This document shows, in pieces, positions 40,865 to 51,651 of a stretch of 64,000 nucleotides of DNA; positions within the stretch are counted from its first letter, which is position 1; every line of letters begins with the position of its first letter. The position numbers and the translations under genes are program-made. The stretch is from Betaproteobacteria bacterium RIFCSPLOWO2_12_FULL_68_20 (GTDB lineage Bacteria; Pseudomonadota; Gammaproteobacteria; Burkholderiales; SG8-39). Location: NCBI GenBank assembly GCA_001770655.1, contig MERQ01000031.1:1-64000 (forward strand). The letters are read 5' to 3'. The notes below the pieces were generated by a model. The model ran no database searches. It was not told the origin of the DNA and worked only from the letters and a program-made list of their open reading frames with translations.

Positions 40865-42124
40865 CTAGTCCCCCAGCGCCTCGGCGACGCGGCCGCGCGC
40901 GATGCGCCGCTGCTCGCCGGGCTCGCGCAGCGGCTTGACCGACACTTCGCCGGCGCGCAGCTCATCCTCGCCCACGATGAGCGCATAAACCGCCCCGCTC
41001 GCATCCGCTTTTCTCATCTGGGACTTGAAGCTGCCGCCGCCCGCGTGCTGCACCACGCGGTAGCCGAGGCGTCGCAGCTCCTCGGCGAGGCTCAACGCGT
41101 ATTCGATCGTGCCCTCCCCCTGGAACACGACGTAAGCGCGCGGGGGCTTCGCCGGCGGGGCGCTTCCGGCGTCACGCATGAGCGCGATCAGCCGCTCGTT
41201 GCCCATCGCGAAGCCGGTGGCGGGCGCGGGCTTGCCGCCCAGCTGCGCGAACAGCCCGTCGTAGCGGCCGCCGCCGCACACCGTGCCCTGCGCGCCGAGC
41301 CGGTCCGAGATCCACTCGAACACCGTGAGATTGTAGTAGTCGAGCCCGCGCACCAGCCGCGGGTTGATGGCGTAGCGGATGCCCGCGGCCTCGAGCAGGC
41401 GCTTCAGACCCTCGAAATGCGCGAGCGACGCCTCGCCGAGGTAATCCGCCAGCGCGGGCGCGCTCGCCACCACCTCCTGCACCATCGGGTTCTTCGAGTC
41501 GAGGGTGCGCAAGGGATTGGTGTGCAGGCGGCGCTTCGCGTCGGCGTCGAGCCGCTCCAGGTGCTGCTCCAGGTGCCTGACCAGGTCGGCGCGGTATCTC
41601 GCGCGCTCGGCGGGCGAGCCGATGGTGTTGAGCTCGAGCCGAACGTCCTGCAGGCCCAGCTCGCGCCACAGCGCGGCGCACATCACGATCAGCTCCGCGT
41701 CGATGTCGGGCCCCGCATAGCCGAGCGCCTCGACCCCGTACTGGTGGAACTGCCGGTAGCGGCCCTTCTGCGGACGCTCGTGCCGGTACATCGGCCCGGC
41801 GTACCACAGGCGCTTCGGCCCGTCGTGCAGCAGGCTGTGCTCGATCGCCGCGCGCACGCACGAGGCGGTGCCTTCCGGGCGCAGCGTCAGCTCCTCGTCG
41901 TTCAGCTCGTCGCGCCAGGAATACATCTCCTTTTCGACGATGTCGGTCGCCTCGCCGATCGCGCGGCGAAACAGCTGCGTGTGCTCGACCAGCGGCAGGC
42001 GGATGTTGCGATAGCCGTAGCGCTCGAGCCACGCCTCGACTTTCGCCTCGAACTCGAGCCACCACCCGGCCTCGTCGGGCAAAACGTCGTTCATGCCGCG
42101 CACGGCTTGGATGGTCTGGCTCAT
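40865..42124 (-). CDS. hisS: Histidyl-tRNA synthetase
   Basis: Class II synthetase charging tRNA-His, 419 aa. The N-terminus [12 protein letters not shown] is characteristic. Motif 2 region [16 protein letters not shown], the His-binding [15 protein letters not shown] block and the [11 protein letters not shown] segment are intact. The C-terminal anticodon domain follows ([10 protein letters not shown] onward). It starts 14 bases after the ispG stop. Confidence 0.97.
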   Translation of the reverse strand: MSQTIQAVRGMNDVLPDEAGWWLEFEAKVEAWLERYGYRNIRLPLVEHTQLFRRAIGEATDIVEKEMYSWRDELNDEELTLRPEGTASCVRAAIEHSLLHDGPKRLWYAGPMYRHERPQKGRYRQFHQYGVEALGYAGPDIDAELIVMCAALWRELGLQDVRLELNTIGSPAERARYRADLVRHLEQHLERLDADAKRRLHTNPLRTLDSKNPMVQEVVASAPALADYLGEASLAHFEGLKRLLEAAGIRYAINPRLVRGLDYYNLTVFEWISDRLGAQGTVCGGGRYDGLFAQLGGKPAPATGFAMGNERLIALMRDAGSAPPAKPPRAYVVFQGEGTIEYALSLAEELRRLGYRVVQHAGGGSFKSQMRKADASGAVYALIVGEDELRAGEVSVKPLREPGEQRRIARGRVAEALGD

Positions 42125-42138
42125 CGTCCCGCCGCCGC

Positions 42139-43401
42139 TCAGGAGGCGGCCTTGATCTTGATGTTTTTCGGTGCAGCCTTCGCGCCAGGCCCGAAACGGG
42201 CCTTCACGTACTCATCGACGATCGCCTGGAACTCCTCCGCGATGCGATTCCCCTTCAAAGTCACCGTCTTCGCGCCGTCCACGTATACCGGGGCCACCGG
42301 CACCTCGTTGGTGCCGGGCAGGCTGATGCCGATGTCGGCGTGCTTCGATTCCCCCGGGCCGTTCACCACGCAGCCCATCACCGCGACGCGCATCTCCTCG
42401 ACGCCGGGATACCTTTCCTTCCACGCCGGCATCTGCGCGCGCAGGTAGCCCTCGATGCGCCCGGCGAGCTCCTGGAAGGTGGTGCTGGTGGTGCGTCCGC
42501 AGCCCGGGCACGCGCTCACCATCGGCGCGAACGAACGCAGGCCCATCGTCTGCAGGATTTCCTGGGCGACCTGGACTTCCCTCGCGCGCTCGCCCCCCGG
42601 CTCCGGCGTGAGCGACACGCGGATGGTGTCCCCGATCCCCTCCTGCAGCAGCACCCCGAGCGCCGCCGCCGAGGCGACGATGCCCTTCGAGCCCATGCCG
42701 GCCTCGGTGAGCCCGAGATGCAGCGCGTAGTCGCAGCGCTGCGCCAGACTGCGGTAGACCGCGATCAGGTCCTGCACCCGGCTCATCTTGCACGAGATCA
42801 CGATGCGCTCGGGCGGCAGCCCCCATTCCTCGGCCCGGCGCGCGGAGTCGAGCGCGGAGCGGATCACCGCCTCGCGGGTGACTTCCCCGGCGTCGAGCGG
42901 CTCGGCGCGCCGCGCGTTCTCGTCCATGAGGCGCGCGAGCAGCTCCGGATCGAGGCTGCCCCAGTTGACGCCGATGCGCACCGGCTTTCCCCAGCGCAGC
43001 GCGCATTCGATCAGCGTGGCGAACTGCTCGTCGCGCTTCACCCCTTTGCCGACGTTTCCGGGGTTGATGCGGTACTTGGCGAGCGCGCGCGCGCAGTCGG
43101 GATGCTGCGTGAGCAGCCTGTGGCCGTTGTAGTGGAAGTCGCCGATCAGCGGCACGTCGCAGCCCAGCGCGTCCAGGCGCTCGCGGATCGCAGCCACCTG
43201 CGAGGCGGCCTCCGGGGTGTTCACGGTGATGCGCACCAGCTCCGAGCCGGCGCGCGCGAGGCTGCGCACCTGGCGAGCCGTGGCTTCGGCGTCGGCGGTG
43301 TCGGTGTTGGTCATCGACTGCACCACGATCGGCGCGCCGCCGCCGATCGGCACGCCGCCCACCGCCACCTGCCGCGAGATCCTGCGCCCGAGCGGGTTCA
43401 T
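42139..43401 (-). CDS. ispG: 4-Hydroxy-3-methylbut-2-enyl diphosphate synthase IspG
   Basis: 4Fe-4S enzyme of the MEP isoprenoid pathway. 420 aa from ATG 43401, which overlaps the rodZ stop (ATGA). N-terminal [17 protein letters not shown] is canonical. Cluster Cys residues are visible in [13 protein letters not shown] and [18 protein letters not shown]. It is longer than the E. coli enzyme, as is usual for betaproteobacteria. Confidence 0.97.
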   Translation of the reverse strand: MNPLGRRISRQVAVGGVPIGGGAPIVVQSMTNTDTADAEATARQVRSLARAGSELVRITVNTPEAASQVAAIRERLDALGCDVPLIGDFHYNGHRLLTQHPDCARALAKYRINPGNVGKGVKRDEQFATLIECALRWGKPVRIGVNWGSLDPELLARLMDENARRAEPLDAGEVTREAVIRSALDSARRAEEWGLPPERIVISCKMSRVQDLIAVYRSLAQRCDYALHLGLTEAGMGSKGIVASAAALGVLLQEGIGDTIRVSLTPEPGGERAREVQVAQEILQTMGLRSFAPMVSACPGCGRTTSTTFQELAGRIEGYLRAQMPAWKERYPGVEEMRVAVMGCVVNGPGESKHADIGISLPGTNEVPVAPVYVDGAKTVTLKGNRIAEEFQAIVDEYVKARFGPGAKAAPKNIKIKAAS

Positions 43402-44213
43402 GGCAAAGTGAGGCGCGCCACCTCGACCTTGACGTGGGGCATGAGGTCGATGCTCCGGTCGTTGTAGGTCAGGCGCACGTGCTGGGCATTGCCGATGACG
43501 AGCGAGAACGGCGGCTCGCCCTCGACCACGCGCTCGCAGCCCGCGGGGTTGAGCTGCGAGAGCAGCACGCGCCCCCGGGCGTCCTTCACCTCGATCCACG
43601 ACTCGCGCTCGCAGTAAATGACGATGCGGTCGGCCGACGCCGCCTCGGGCGCGCTTCGCTCCTCGGCCGCAGGCGAGCGCTGCGCCGCCGGGACGGGAAC
43701 CCGGGCATTCGCCGTGGACGCGGCGTGCGACGGGGGAACCGCCGCCGCTCGCGGGGGGCGCTCGACCGGAGCCTCGGCCGCCGGCACGAACTTCAGGCGC
43801 GCCGCCGCCGCACGTTCCTCGCGCCACTCGTAGGCCACCGCGGCCACCACGCCGAGGATCGCGAGCGAGAGCAAGGCGTAGGCGAGATTGGTCCTTCTCG
43901 ATGCGCTGGAGAACGGCACCGGCTGACTGAATCGCGCCGCGAGGCGGTTTGCGTCGGGCGCGTCGAGGCGGCCCGCCATGCGCCCGATGAGGGGCTCGGG
44001 ATCGATCTTCACCAGCCGCGCGTAGCCGCGCACCATGCCGCGCACGAAGGTGCCTCCCGGCAGGGCATCGAAGCGCTCCTGCTCGAGAGCCTCGAGCTGG
44101 CGCGCGCCGAACTTGAGCTGCTGCGCGATGCCCGCGAGCGACAGTCCCTGCGCCTGCCGCGCCCGCGCGAGCTCTTCGCCAACCCCGGTTTTTTCGGGCG
44201 CCGTGCTAGTCAT
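43398..44213 (-). CDS. rodZ: Cytoskeleton protein RodZ-like
   Basis: 271-aa membrane protein linking MreB to the elongation machinery. It has an N-terminal helix-turn-helix domain (about 12-80, [19 protein letters not shown]), one transmembrane helix (about 108-130), a Pro/Ala-rich periplasmic linker and a C-terminal DUF4115 beta domain ([17 protein letters not shown]). The order pilW-rodZ-ispG-hisS is conserved. It overlaps both neighbours. Confidence 0.92.
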   Translation of the reverse strand: MTSTAPEKTGVGEELARARQAQGLSLAGIAQQLKFGARQLEALEQERFDALPGGTFVRGMVRGYARLVKIDPEPLIGRMAGRLDAPDANRLAARFSQPVPFSSASRRTNLAYALLSLAILGVVAAVAYEWREERAAAARLKFVPAAEAPVERPPRAAAVPPSHAASTANARVPVPAAQRSPAAEERSAPEAASADRIVIYCERESWIEVKDARGRVLLSQLNPAGCERVVEGEPPFSLVIGNAQHVRLTYNDRSIDLMPHVKVEVARLTLP

Positions 44214-44997
44214 ACTCCCCGCGCTGCAGCGCCTGATACTCGCGCGACTGGGGGTAGCGCCGCCGCAGCTGGTTGGCGAAGCTCGCTTCGGCGACGCGCT
44301 CGCCGAGCTTTCTCTCGGTTCGCACCGCCAGCCAAAGCGACTCCGCCGTCGGCGCGACCAGGCGGTTGAAGCGACCCACCAGCTTGCGGGCCTCCTCGAG
44401 GCTGCCCTGGCGGTAGCGGATCTGGCCGAGCTGCAGCAGCGACGACGGCTCGTCGGGCTCGATCTTCAGCGCGCGCTGGAAGAACTCCTCCGCGTCCTTG
44501 AGATTGTTGACGCGCATCATGCACAGCCCCGCCGCCGCATACGAGCGCCACGGCGCCGGGTAGAGCGGATTGCGGACCGCCTGCAGGAAATAGCGGATCG
44601 AGCCGCTCTCGCGTCCGGTCTGGCACTGGAACCAGCCGTAGTTGTGGTTGATCTCCGAGTCGTTGGGCGCCAGGCGCAGCGCGCGCTCGAAGCTCGCCTC
44701 GGCGAGCTGGTTCTCGCGCAGCTCCATGTAGACCAGCCCGAACACTCCGTGAGCCGGCGCGTAGCTCGCGTCGGCCGCGACTGCGGTGCGCAGCTCCTCG
44801 AGCGCCACGCCCATGTTGTTGCGGCTGTAGTAGAGGGCCGCGAGCTCGGTATGGACCCGCGCGCGATTCCGGGGATCCCCGACATCTCCCACGATGGTGC
44901 TCGATTCCATCGTCGGCGCCTCCGCCTGCGGCGCCGCGCACCCCCCCGCCAGCATCGCGATTCCGAGCGCCGCTGCGAAGCAGATTGGCCGTCTCAT
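44206..44997 (-). CDS. pilW: Type IV pilus biogenesis/stability lipoprotein PilW (PilF)
   Basis: 263-aa TPR lipoprotein needed for secretin (PilQ) multimerisation. The signal peptide ends in lipobox LAGGC. At least five TPR units follow (for example [19 protein letters not shown] and [15 protein letters not shown]). ATG 44997 overlaps rlmN's stop; the 3' end overlaps rodZ by 8 nt. The longer ORF in the track is a read-in from rlmN's region. With FimV elsewhere in the window, it implies type IV pili. Confidence 0.93.
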   Translation of the reverse strand: MRRPICFAAALGIAMLAGGCAAPQAEAPTMESSTIVGDVGDPRNRARVHTELAALYYSRNNMGVALEELRTAVAADASYAPAHGVFGLVYMELRENQLAEASFERALRLAPNDSEINHNYGWFQCQTGRESGSIRYFLQAVRNPLYPAPWRSYAAAGLCMMRVNNLKDAEEFFQRALKIEPDEPSSLLQLGQIRYRQGSLEEARKLVGRFNRLVAPTAESLWLAVRTERKLGERVAEASFANQLRRRYPQSREYQALQRGEYD

Positions 44998-46064
44998 GCG
45001 CGCATCTCCCTGATGGCGTGCACCCGGCGCGTACGGTCGACGACGCGCCCGGCGAGCTGGCCGCACGCGGCGGCGATGCCGTCGCCCCGGGTCTTGCGCG
45101 TGGTCACGGTGAGGCCGGCCTGCTGCAGGATCTCGGCGAAGCGCCGGATGCGCTCCGGCGCCGAGCGCCGGAAGCCGGAGCTCGCGAACGGGTTGAACGG
45201 GATCAGGTTGAACTTGCAGCGCACGCGGGCGGCGAGGCCGGCGAGCTCGCGCGCGTGCGCGTCGGCGTCGTTCACGCCCTCGAGCATCACGTACTCCATC
45301 GTGATGAAGTCGCGCGGCGAGCGCTCGAGGTAGCGGTTGCAGGCCGCGAGCAGCGCGCCGATCGGATACTTGCGGTTGAGCGGCACCAGCCGGTCGCGCA
45401 AGGCGTCGTTCGGCGCGTGCAGCGAGACGGCGAGCGCCACGGGGCACTCCTCGCGCAGCCGGTCCATTCCGGGAACCACGCCCGCGGTGGACACGGTCAC
45501 GCGCCGCCGCGAAAGGCCGTAGGCACGGTCGTCGAGCATCAGGCGCAGCGCCGGGATCACGTGGTCGAGGTTGAGCAGCGGCTCGCCCATGCCCATCATG
45601 ACTACGTTGGTGATGGGCCGATCTCCTTCGAGCAGCCGGTTTGCCAGCCAGATCTGCCCCACGATCTCGGCCGTGGTCAGGTTGCGGTTGAAGCCCTGCT
45701 TGCCGGTCGCGCAGAAGGCGCAGTCGAGAACGCAGCCGGCCTGGCTCGATACGCACAGCGTGCCGCGCCCGGTCTCCGGGATATACACCGCCTCGACGGA
45801 GTTCGCGCCGTCCACCTTGAGCAGCCACTTGCGCGTGCCGTCCTCCGCGACGCCATCCCCGACGACGAGCGGCCCTTCGATGCGCGCCAGCCCGGGAAGC
45901 TTCTCGCGCAGCGCGCCGGCGAGGTCGCTCATGGCCGCGAAGTCGGCTGCGCCGCGGCGGTGGATCCAGCGCAGCACCTGGCGCGCGCGGAACGGCTTCT
46001 CGCCCAGCTCGGCGAAGAATCGTTCCATCGCGCCGGCGTCGAAGTCGAGCAGGTTGGCGGTCAT
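44994..46064 (-). CDS. rlmN: Dual-specificity rRNA/tRNA methyltransferase RlmN
   Basis: Radical SAM enzyme methylating A2503 of 23S rRNA and A37 of some tRNAs. 356 aa. The CxxxCxxC cluster motif is CVLDCAFC, followed by MGMGEPLLN and the SAM-binding Gly-rich and Ser residues. The C-terminal catalytic Cys is in AACGQLAG. The ATG overlaps the ndk stop (ATGA). Together with pilW it forms the conserved ndk-rlmN-pilW-rodZ run. Confidence 0.97.
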   Translation of the reverse strand: MTANLLDFDAGAMERFFAELGEKPFRARQVLRWIHRRGAADFAAMSDLAGALREKLPGLARIEGPLVVGDGVAEDGTRKWLLKVDGANSVEAVYIPETGRGTLCVSSQAGCVLDCAFCATGKQGFNRNLTTAEIVGQIWLANRLLEGDRPITNVVMMGMGEPLLNLDHVIPALRLMLDDRAYGLSRRRVTVSTAGVVPGMDRLREECPVALAVSLHAPNDALRDRLVPLNRKYPIGALLAACNRYLERSPRDFITMEYVMLEGVNDADAHARELAGLAARVRCKFNLIPFNPFASSGFRRSAPERIRRFAEILQQAGLTVTTRKTRGDGIAAACGQLAGRVVDRTRRVHAIREMRA

Positions 46065-46486
46065 CGCGTGAAGATCTCGCCCGGCTTGAAGAAGAAATCG
46101 ATCTCGGTGCGGGCGGTGTCCGCGCTGTCCGAGCCGTGCACCGCGTTGGCGTCGATCGTGGTCGCGAATTCGGCCCGGATCGTGTCCTTCGCCGCCTGCT
46201 TCGGATCGGTCGCGCCCATCAGCTCGCGGTTCTTCGCGATCGCGCCTTCGCCCTCGAGCACCTGCACCAGCACCGGCCCCGAGGTCATGAACTCCACCAG
46301 GTCGCGATAGAACGGCCGGCCGCGGTGCACCGCGTAGAACCCCTCCGCCTCCGCGCGCGAGAGCCTGGTCATGCGCGCGGCGACGATCTTCAGTCCCGAC
46401 GCTTCGAAGCGCATCAGGATCCGACCGATCACGTTCTTCTGGACCGCGTCCGGTTTGATGATGGAAAGCGTCCTCTCGAGCGCCAT
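46061..46486 (-). CDS. ndk: Nucleoside diphosphate kinase
   Basis: Transfers gamma-phosphate between nucleotides through a phospho-His. 141 aa. N-terminus [15 protein letters not shown], catalytic His in NAVHGSDS, and the [16 protein letters not shown] block are all present. It is the first gene of a conserved minus-strand run. An isolated TAGAAT-type -10 element lies in the 86-base gap upstream (46531-46536), but no matching -35 was found. Confidence 0.98.
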   Translation of the reverse strand: MALERTLSIIKPDAVQKNVIGRILMRFEASGLKIVAARMTRLSRAEAEGFYAVHRGRPFYRDLVEFMTSGPVLVQVLEGEGAIAKNRELMGATDPKQAAKDTIRAEFATTIDANAVHGSDSADTARTEIDFFFKPGEIFTR

Positions 46487-46572
46487 CCCCGATTCTCCGC
46501 CTATCTCCGATCAGAAAAAATGAGCCGCGCATTCTAGCACGCGCGAGCCGCGACCTACATAAAAACAAGGGC

Positions 46573-47815
46573 TTAGGCGGAAGCGGGCGCGCGGCTGCGA
46601 TTGAGCCGCCACTCGGGTACGAGGCCGCTCGAGCCGGCGTGCGCCTGGTAGCGCGCATCCACGCCGATCCCCGGCACCCACACCAGGTCGTCGCCGCAGA
46701 AAAGCAGCGGCAGGCGATCCCGCTCCCATGGCGGCACCGCGGATTCCTGGAACAGGTTTTTCAGCGTGCGCCGCGGCCGGCGTGCGTCGGGCTGCAGCCG
46801 CTCGCCGCCCGCGCGCGGCCGCAGCTCGCACTCGCGTCCCTCGAGCTGCGCCGCGTCGATGCCCTCGCCGCGCCTGCGCCGGAAGCGCAGCTCGCCGCCC
46901 AGCTCTGGCAGCGCGAGCCGCGCCTCGCCGCCCCACGCGAGCGGCTCGAAGCGCGGCACCGGCCCGGGGCGAGAGATCTCGAGTGCGCCGCGCCACACCC
47001 GCAGCAGCGCGCCGTCGTGCAGGATCGCGGTGCGCACGCCCGGCTTTTCCGAGCCGAGCTGCTTCAGCATCTCGAGGAGCTTGCGCTCGGAAGGCGCGCG
47101 CAGGCCGCGCGCCGCGAGGAACTCGCGCAGCAGCAGCTTCGCGTCGGCGTCGGCCGCGGCGAAGTGGCGCGCCGCGCGCGCCAGGCTCTCGCGCCAGCGC
47201 GGGAACCGCGCCGCGACGAGCGGCCCCAGGCTCAGGCGCACGAAGTTGCGCGTCAGGGACTCGTCGGCGTTGCTCTCGTCCTCGACCCAATCCAGCCCGC
47301 CTGCGCGCGCATAGGCGACGATCGCTTCGCGCGGCACCTCGAGGAGCGGGCGCACCAGCAGCTTCGACCCGAGCCGTGCGGCCGCGGGCATGCCGCTCGC
47401 GCCGCGCACGCCTGCTCCGCGCAGCAGGTTCATGAGCACTGTCTCGGCCTGGTCGTCCAACTGGTGCGCCAACGCGATCGCGTCGGCGGCCGCAGCCCGA
47501 TAGACGGCATGGCGCGCCTCGCGCGCCGCCGCCTCGAGCCCCCTGCCGCGCTTCGGGCCCACGTTGACCCGGCGCTGCACGAGCGGAATGCGCCAGTCGC
47601 GGCACAGCGCCTGGCAGAAGCGCTGCCAGCGCCAGGCATTGGGGCTGAGACCGTGGTTGACGTGCAGCGCGCGCAGCGCGAAGCCGTGCTTCGGCGCCAG
47701 CGCCTTGAGCACGTGAAGCAGGACCACCGAATCGACGCCGCCTGACAGGCCGACGGCGACGCGCTTGCCGCGCAGGTCGCACGAGCCGAGAAAGCGCGCC
47801 GCCGCGCCGGCGGGG

Positions 47816-47844
<29 letters not shown>
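46573..47844 (-). CDS. tilS: tRNA(Ile)-lysidine synthase
   Basis: Modifies C34 of the tRNA-Ile(CAU) wobble base to lysidine, which is essential for AUA decoding. 423 aa. The PP-loop is [14 protein letters not shown]; further N-domain blocks are [10 protein letters not shown] and [14 protein letters not shown]. The C-terminal TilS substrate-binding domain follows. It starts inside the 3' end of accA (29-nt overlap). An overlapping frame of similar size in the ORF track is a shadow. Confidence 0.95.
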
Positions 47845-48781
<937 letters not shown>

Positions 48782-48785
48782 GCCC

Positions 48786-49403
48786 TCAGTATTCTACCGG
48801 GACGGGATCGAGCGAGCGCCACAGGTACCAGGTGGCGACCGAGCGCCACGGCGCCCAGGTCTTTCCGAGCGTCCGCATCCGTCCGAGCGAAGGCTTGCGG
48901 CGCGGAAAATAGTGCAGCCGGATCGCCTTTTGCAGCCCCAGGTCGTCGAGCGGGAACACGTCCGGCCGCAGCAGGTTGAAGATGAGGAACATCTCCGCGG
49001 TCCAGCGGCCGATGCCGCGCACCCGCACCAGCTCGGCAATGATGTCTTCGTCGCCCATCGCGGGCCAGCGATGGACATGGATCGCGCCGTCGGCGAAGTG
49101 CTGCGCGAGGTCGGCGATGTACTCGACCTTGCGGTCCGACAGTCCGCAGGCGCGCAGCCTGGCGCGCCGGGTCTGAATCACGCTCTGCGGCGTCACTTCG
49201 CCCACGCAAGTCACCAGCCTGTCCCACACGCTCTGCGCCGCCTTGACCGAGATCTGCTGGCCGACGATGGCGCGCGCGAGCGTCAGGAACGGCTCGCCCC
49301 GTCTCGCCAGCGAGACCCGCGGCCGCGCGCGGATGATTGCGGCCATCACCGGATCGCCGCGCGCGAGCGCGCGCTTCGCGCGGTCCCAGTACTCAGGCTT
49401 CAT
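48786..49403 (-). CDS. DNA-3-methyladenine glycosylase (AlkA-like, HhH-GPD)
   Basis: Base-excision repair glycosylase removing alkylated purines. 205 aa, a compact AlkA form without the N-terminal TBP-like domain. The helix-hairpin-helix is [18 protein letters not shown], followed by the catalytic Asp in [25 protein letters not shown] is the typical N-terminal segment. It overlaps the DUF6352 gene by 11 nt upstream and is 4 bases before accA. Confidence 0.92.
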   Translation of the reverse strand: MKPEYWDRAKRALARGDPVMAAIIRARPRVSLARRGEPFLTLARAIVGQQISVKAAQSVWDRLVTCVGEVTPQSVIQTRRARLRACGLSDRKVEYIADLAQHFADGAIHVHRWPAMGDEDIIAELVRVRGIGRWTAEMFLIFNLLRPDVFPLDDLGLQKAIRLHYFPRRKPSLGRMRTLGKTWAPWRSVATWYLWRSLDPVPVEY

Positions 49404-50400
49404 TCAATGGCAGGTTGGTGAGGAGGTTCTGCGGCTTCATGCGCACCACGTCGTTCTCGTCGGCGCTCAGCGCGAGGTAGACGGCGCGCCCGGCGACCTC
49501 GGGGCGCATTGCGGCCGCGTCCTCGAAGCGCAGCTCGAACAGCGCCAGGATGCGCCGCATCCGCCCCTGCTCCACCTCGGCGCCGCCCCACAGGTCGTTG
49601 AGGATCGCGGTGGATTCGGCGTCGAGCCCGATGTGCCACGCCCAGCGCGGCTCCTCGATCCTGGAGAGCGGCTTCACCGCCACGCGCAAAGCGAGGAAAT
49701 GCGCCACCCAGGCCTCGATCACGCGCGCGAGCGAATCGAGCGCCGCCCGGCCGTAGGTGAGGCTGATCACCGTGTCGTAGCGCGACTCGCGCTCCCAGTA
49801 GAGCCCGGCGTTCGCCCGGTCGAGCACGGCGAGGTCGACGGCGCCGAGCGGCCCCTGCGCCTCCACGATCAGGCGCCCGAGGCTGCCGTAGCGGCTTCCG
49901 GCGGCGTGCATCTCCACCGTCTCGAGGTCGGCGAGCAGCGCATGGCCTTCGCGGATTGTCGCCTTCTGCTCGCGAAAGAACATTTCCGCCGCGCGCAGCC
50001 CGAGCGGGTCGTCGCAGCGGTCGAGCACGTTGCGCAGGATGACGTGCGCGAGCTGCGCGACGAACAGCGGCGGCACGTCCACGTCGCCCTTGAACAGGTT
50101 CATGTAGCAGCCCTCGACCGTCCCCGCCTGAAGCAGGCGGTCCCGGAATCTCAGCAGCATCCGGTAGTTGTCGCGCGCGTCCCCGTCCTCGATGGAATCG
50201 AGCTCCTGCCGGGTGACGCTTCTGCCCGGCCCTTCCATCAGGGCGGCGTGCAGGCGCCGCTCGGCGCCGCCGGACTCCTCGACCGGATGGATCTCCGGCC
50301 TCAGGTAGTACGCGCGCAGGAAGTCGTCGGTGACGCGCAGCCGCCCCGCGCCGTCGCGCTCGAGCAGGTGAAAGCCGCTGTTGCGCCAGAAATCAGGCAG
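49393..50400 (-). CDS. DUF6352-like protein with apparent CTG start
   Basis: The ORF track starts at ATG 50238 (281 aa), but the frame is open 54 codons further upstream and encodes family-like sequence (PDFWRNSGFHLLERD, VTDDFLRAYYLRPE). Between the upstream in-frame stop and this stretch there is no ATG, GTG or TTG; CTG at 50400, before PDFW, is the only plausible start and gives 335 aa. It overlaps the HNH stop by 8 nt (CTGCCTGA), so reinitiation is possible. From memory, the family is common in Burkholderiales with no known function. No signal peptide or membrane segment is seen. Confidence 0.7.
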   Translation of the reverse strand: MPDFWRNSGFHLLERDGAGRLRVTDDFLRAYYLRPEIHPVEESGGAERRLHAALMEGPGRSVTRQELDSIEDGDARDNYRMLLRFRDRLLQAGTVEGCYMNLFKGDVDVPPLFVAQLAHVILRNVLDRCDDPLGLRAAEMFFREQKATIREGHALLADLETVEMHAAGSRYGSLGRLIVEAQGPLGAVDLAVLDRANAGLYWERESRYDTVISLTYGRAALDSLARVIEAWVAHFLALRVAVKPLSRIEEPRWAWHIGLDAESTAILNDLWGGAEVEQGRMRRILALFELRFEDAAAMRPEVAGRAVYLALSADENDVVRMKPQNLLTNLPLNEA

Positions 50401-50971
50401 GGGCGGCGACCAACCGCGAGTGCGACGCGACGTGCTGGCGCAGGAACCCCATCTGGTCGGCCAGGATCCGGCGGTTGGTGAGGATCAGGTACTCGGCCTT
50501 GTTCGGCACGTAGGGCGCGTAGAGCAGCTCCTTGCCCGATTCCTGCGGCAGGCGGTTGCGCTTCTGGCCGTTGCACTGCCGGCAGGCGGTGACCACGTTC
50601 ATCCAGGTGTCGCGCCCGCCGCGCGACAGCGGCGTGATGTGATCGCGCGTCAGGCGGAAGAAGCCGAACTCGCCGCCGCAGTACGCGCAGATGTGCCGGT
50701 CGCGGCGGAACAGCTCCCGGTTGTTGAGCGGCGGCACCTGGTTGAATCCGCGCGCCGCGAGCGCCTTGCCCCGGATGGCGATGATCGAGTGCGCGGTGAT
50801 GCTCGAGCGGGCGCCGGTGAGCCGCGACATCCCGCCATAGAACGTGAACGTCTCGTCGCCGAGCGTCCACGCGACCAGATTCTTGGCGTAATAGAAGCAC
50901 GCCTGCTGCCAGCTGATCCAGCGGTGCGGCACGCCGTGGCTGTCGAGCGAAAGGATGAGAGGGCTGTCCAT
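50393..50971 (-). CDS. HNH endonuclease family protein
   Basis: 192 aa. The C-terminal half holds an HNH fold with zinc-binding CAYCGG and CRQCNGQK and the catalytic RDHITPLSRGG block. The N-terminal half (LDSHGVPHRWISWQQACFYYAKN) is a conserved extension seen in chromosomal HNH proteins of unknown role that are widespread in bacteria. It is not obviously mobile. Its neighbours, a DNA glycosylase and HU, suggest a DNA-related role, by inference only. Confidence 0.87.
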   Translation of the reverse strand: MDSPLILSLDSHGVPHRWISWQQACFYYAKNLVAWTLGDETFTFYGGMSRLTGARSSITAHSIIAIRGKALAARGFNQVPPLNNRELFRRDRHICAYCGGEFGFFRLTRDHITPLSRGGRDTWMNVVTACRQCNGQKRNRLPQESGKELLYAPYVPNKAEYLILTNRRILADQMGFLRQHVASHSRLVAAPA

Positions 50972-51060
50972 GGCAGGGATCGTGCTTTGCGCCCGATTCT
51001 GCCAAGCCTTTTTGTGCTTTGCAATCGCCGCAAAAACAAGGCGCTGCGAGGCGAACCGCG

Positions 51061-51079
51061 GCGGGCCGCGACGGCCCGC
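51061..51079 (-). other. GC-rich stem-loop after the HU gene
   Basis: GCGGGCC-N5-GGCCCGC, a 7-bp perfect stem 4 bases past the HU stop. No T-tract follows closely on the minus strand, so it is a weak terminator candidate or an mRNA end-protecting structure. Confidence 0.4.
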
Positions 51080-51082
51080 GGG

Positions 51083-51370
51083 TCACTTGTCCACCGCCTC
51101 CCTGAAACCCTGCCCGGCGGCGAACGCCGGGATCGTCTTGGCGACGATCTTGATCTCCTTGCCGTTCACGGGGCTGCGTCCGGCACGCGCCTTGCGCCTG
51201 CGCGGCAGGAACGTGCCGAACCCGACCACCGTGACGCGGTTGCCCTTCGCGACGCTCGTCACGATCGCGTCGAACACGGCGTTCACCGCTTCGCCCGCCG
51301 CTGCCTTGCTCAGGTTGCTCGCCTTGGCGGCGGCCTGCACCAGGTCCGACTTGGTGACCACGGATGGCAT
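51083..51370 (-). CDS. HU family DNA-binding protein
   Basis: 95-aa nucleoid protein from ATG 51370; the ORF track's longer N-terminus is non-coding. AGGAGAGCGC gives a clear Shine-Dalgarno. Family blocks: TKSDLVQAAAKASNLSKAAA, VTVVGFGTFLPRRRKARAGR and the beta-arm GRSPVNGKEIKI. It bends DNA as a dimer. The start is preceded by a good promoter and a leader of roughly 76 nt. It is divergent from the TRAP operon. Confidence 0.95.
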   Translation of the reverse strand: MPSVVTKSDLVQAAAKASNLSKAAAGEAVNAVFDAIVTSVAKGNRVTVVGFGTFLPRRRKARAGRSPVNGKEIKIVAKTIPAFAAGQGFREAVDK

Positions 51371-51453
51371 GCGCTCTCCTTCTCGCGCCCGGCGCGGCCG
51401 CCGGACCTCTCCCATTGGCGCCTGCATCGCGCACGCAACGCAAGCGAGCACGC

Positions 51454-51482
51454 ATCGTATCCAAATCGCGCGCGGAAAACAA
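51454..51482 (-). promoter_or_regulatory. Sigma-70-type promoter of the HU gene
   Basis: On the minus strand TTGTTT, exactly 17 nt, TACGAT. Transcription would start near 51447. This gap (51371-51651) is the largest gene-free stretch of the window. On its plus-strand side, TACACT at 51603-51608 is a possible -10 box for dctP, but no -35 at proper spacing was found. Confidence 0.55.
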
Positions 51483-51651
51483 TGCGGCGGCGTCGATTTG
51501 CGCACGCGTCGCGACAATCGTTCATCCTTTCGCGGCGTTGCGCACGAAACGTGCTCGTGTCGCGGCGCGCAAATCCTTCGCCGCACGCTTGCCTCACTTT
51601 GCTACACTAGCCGGCCGTGGGACACCGCAGTCCCCGCGAACGGAGGAGACC

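Noticed and set aside
46487-46572. Full promoter for ndk
   Set aside because: TAGAAT is present on the minus strand, but TTGTTT is 26 nt away and no hexamer lies at 16-18 nt spacing.
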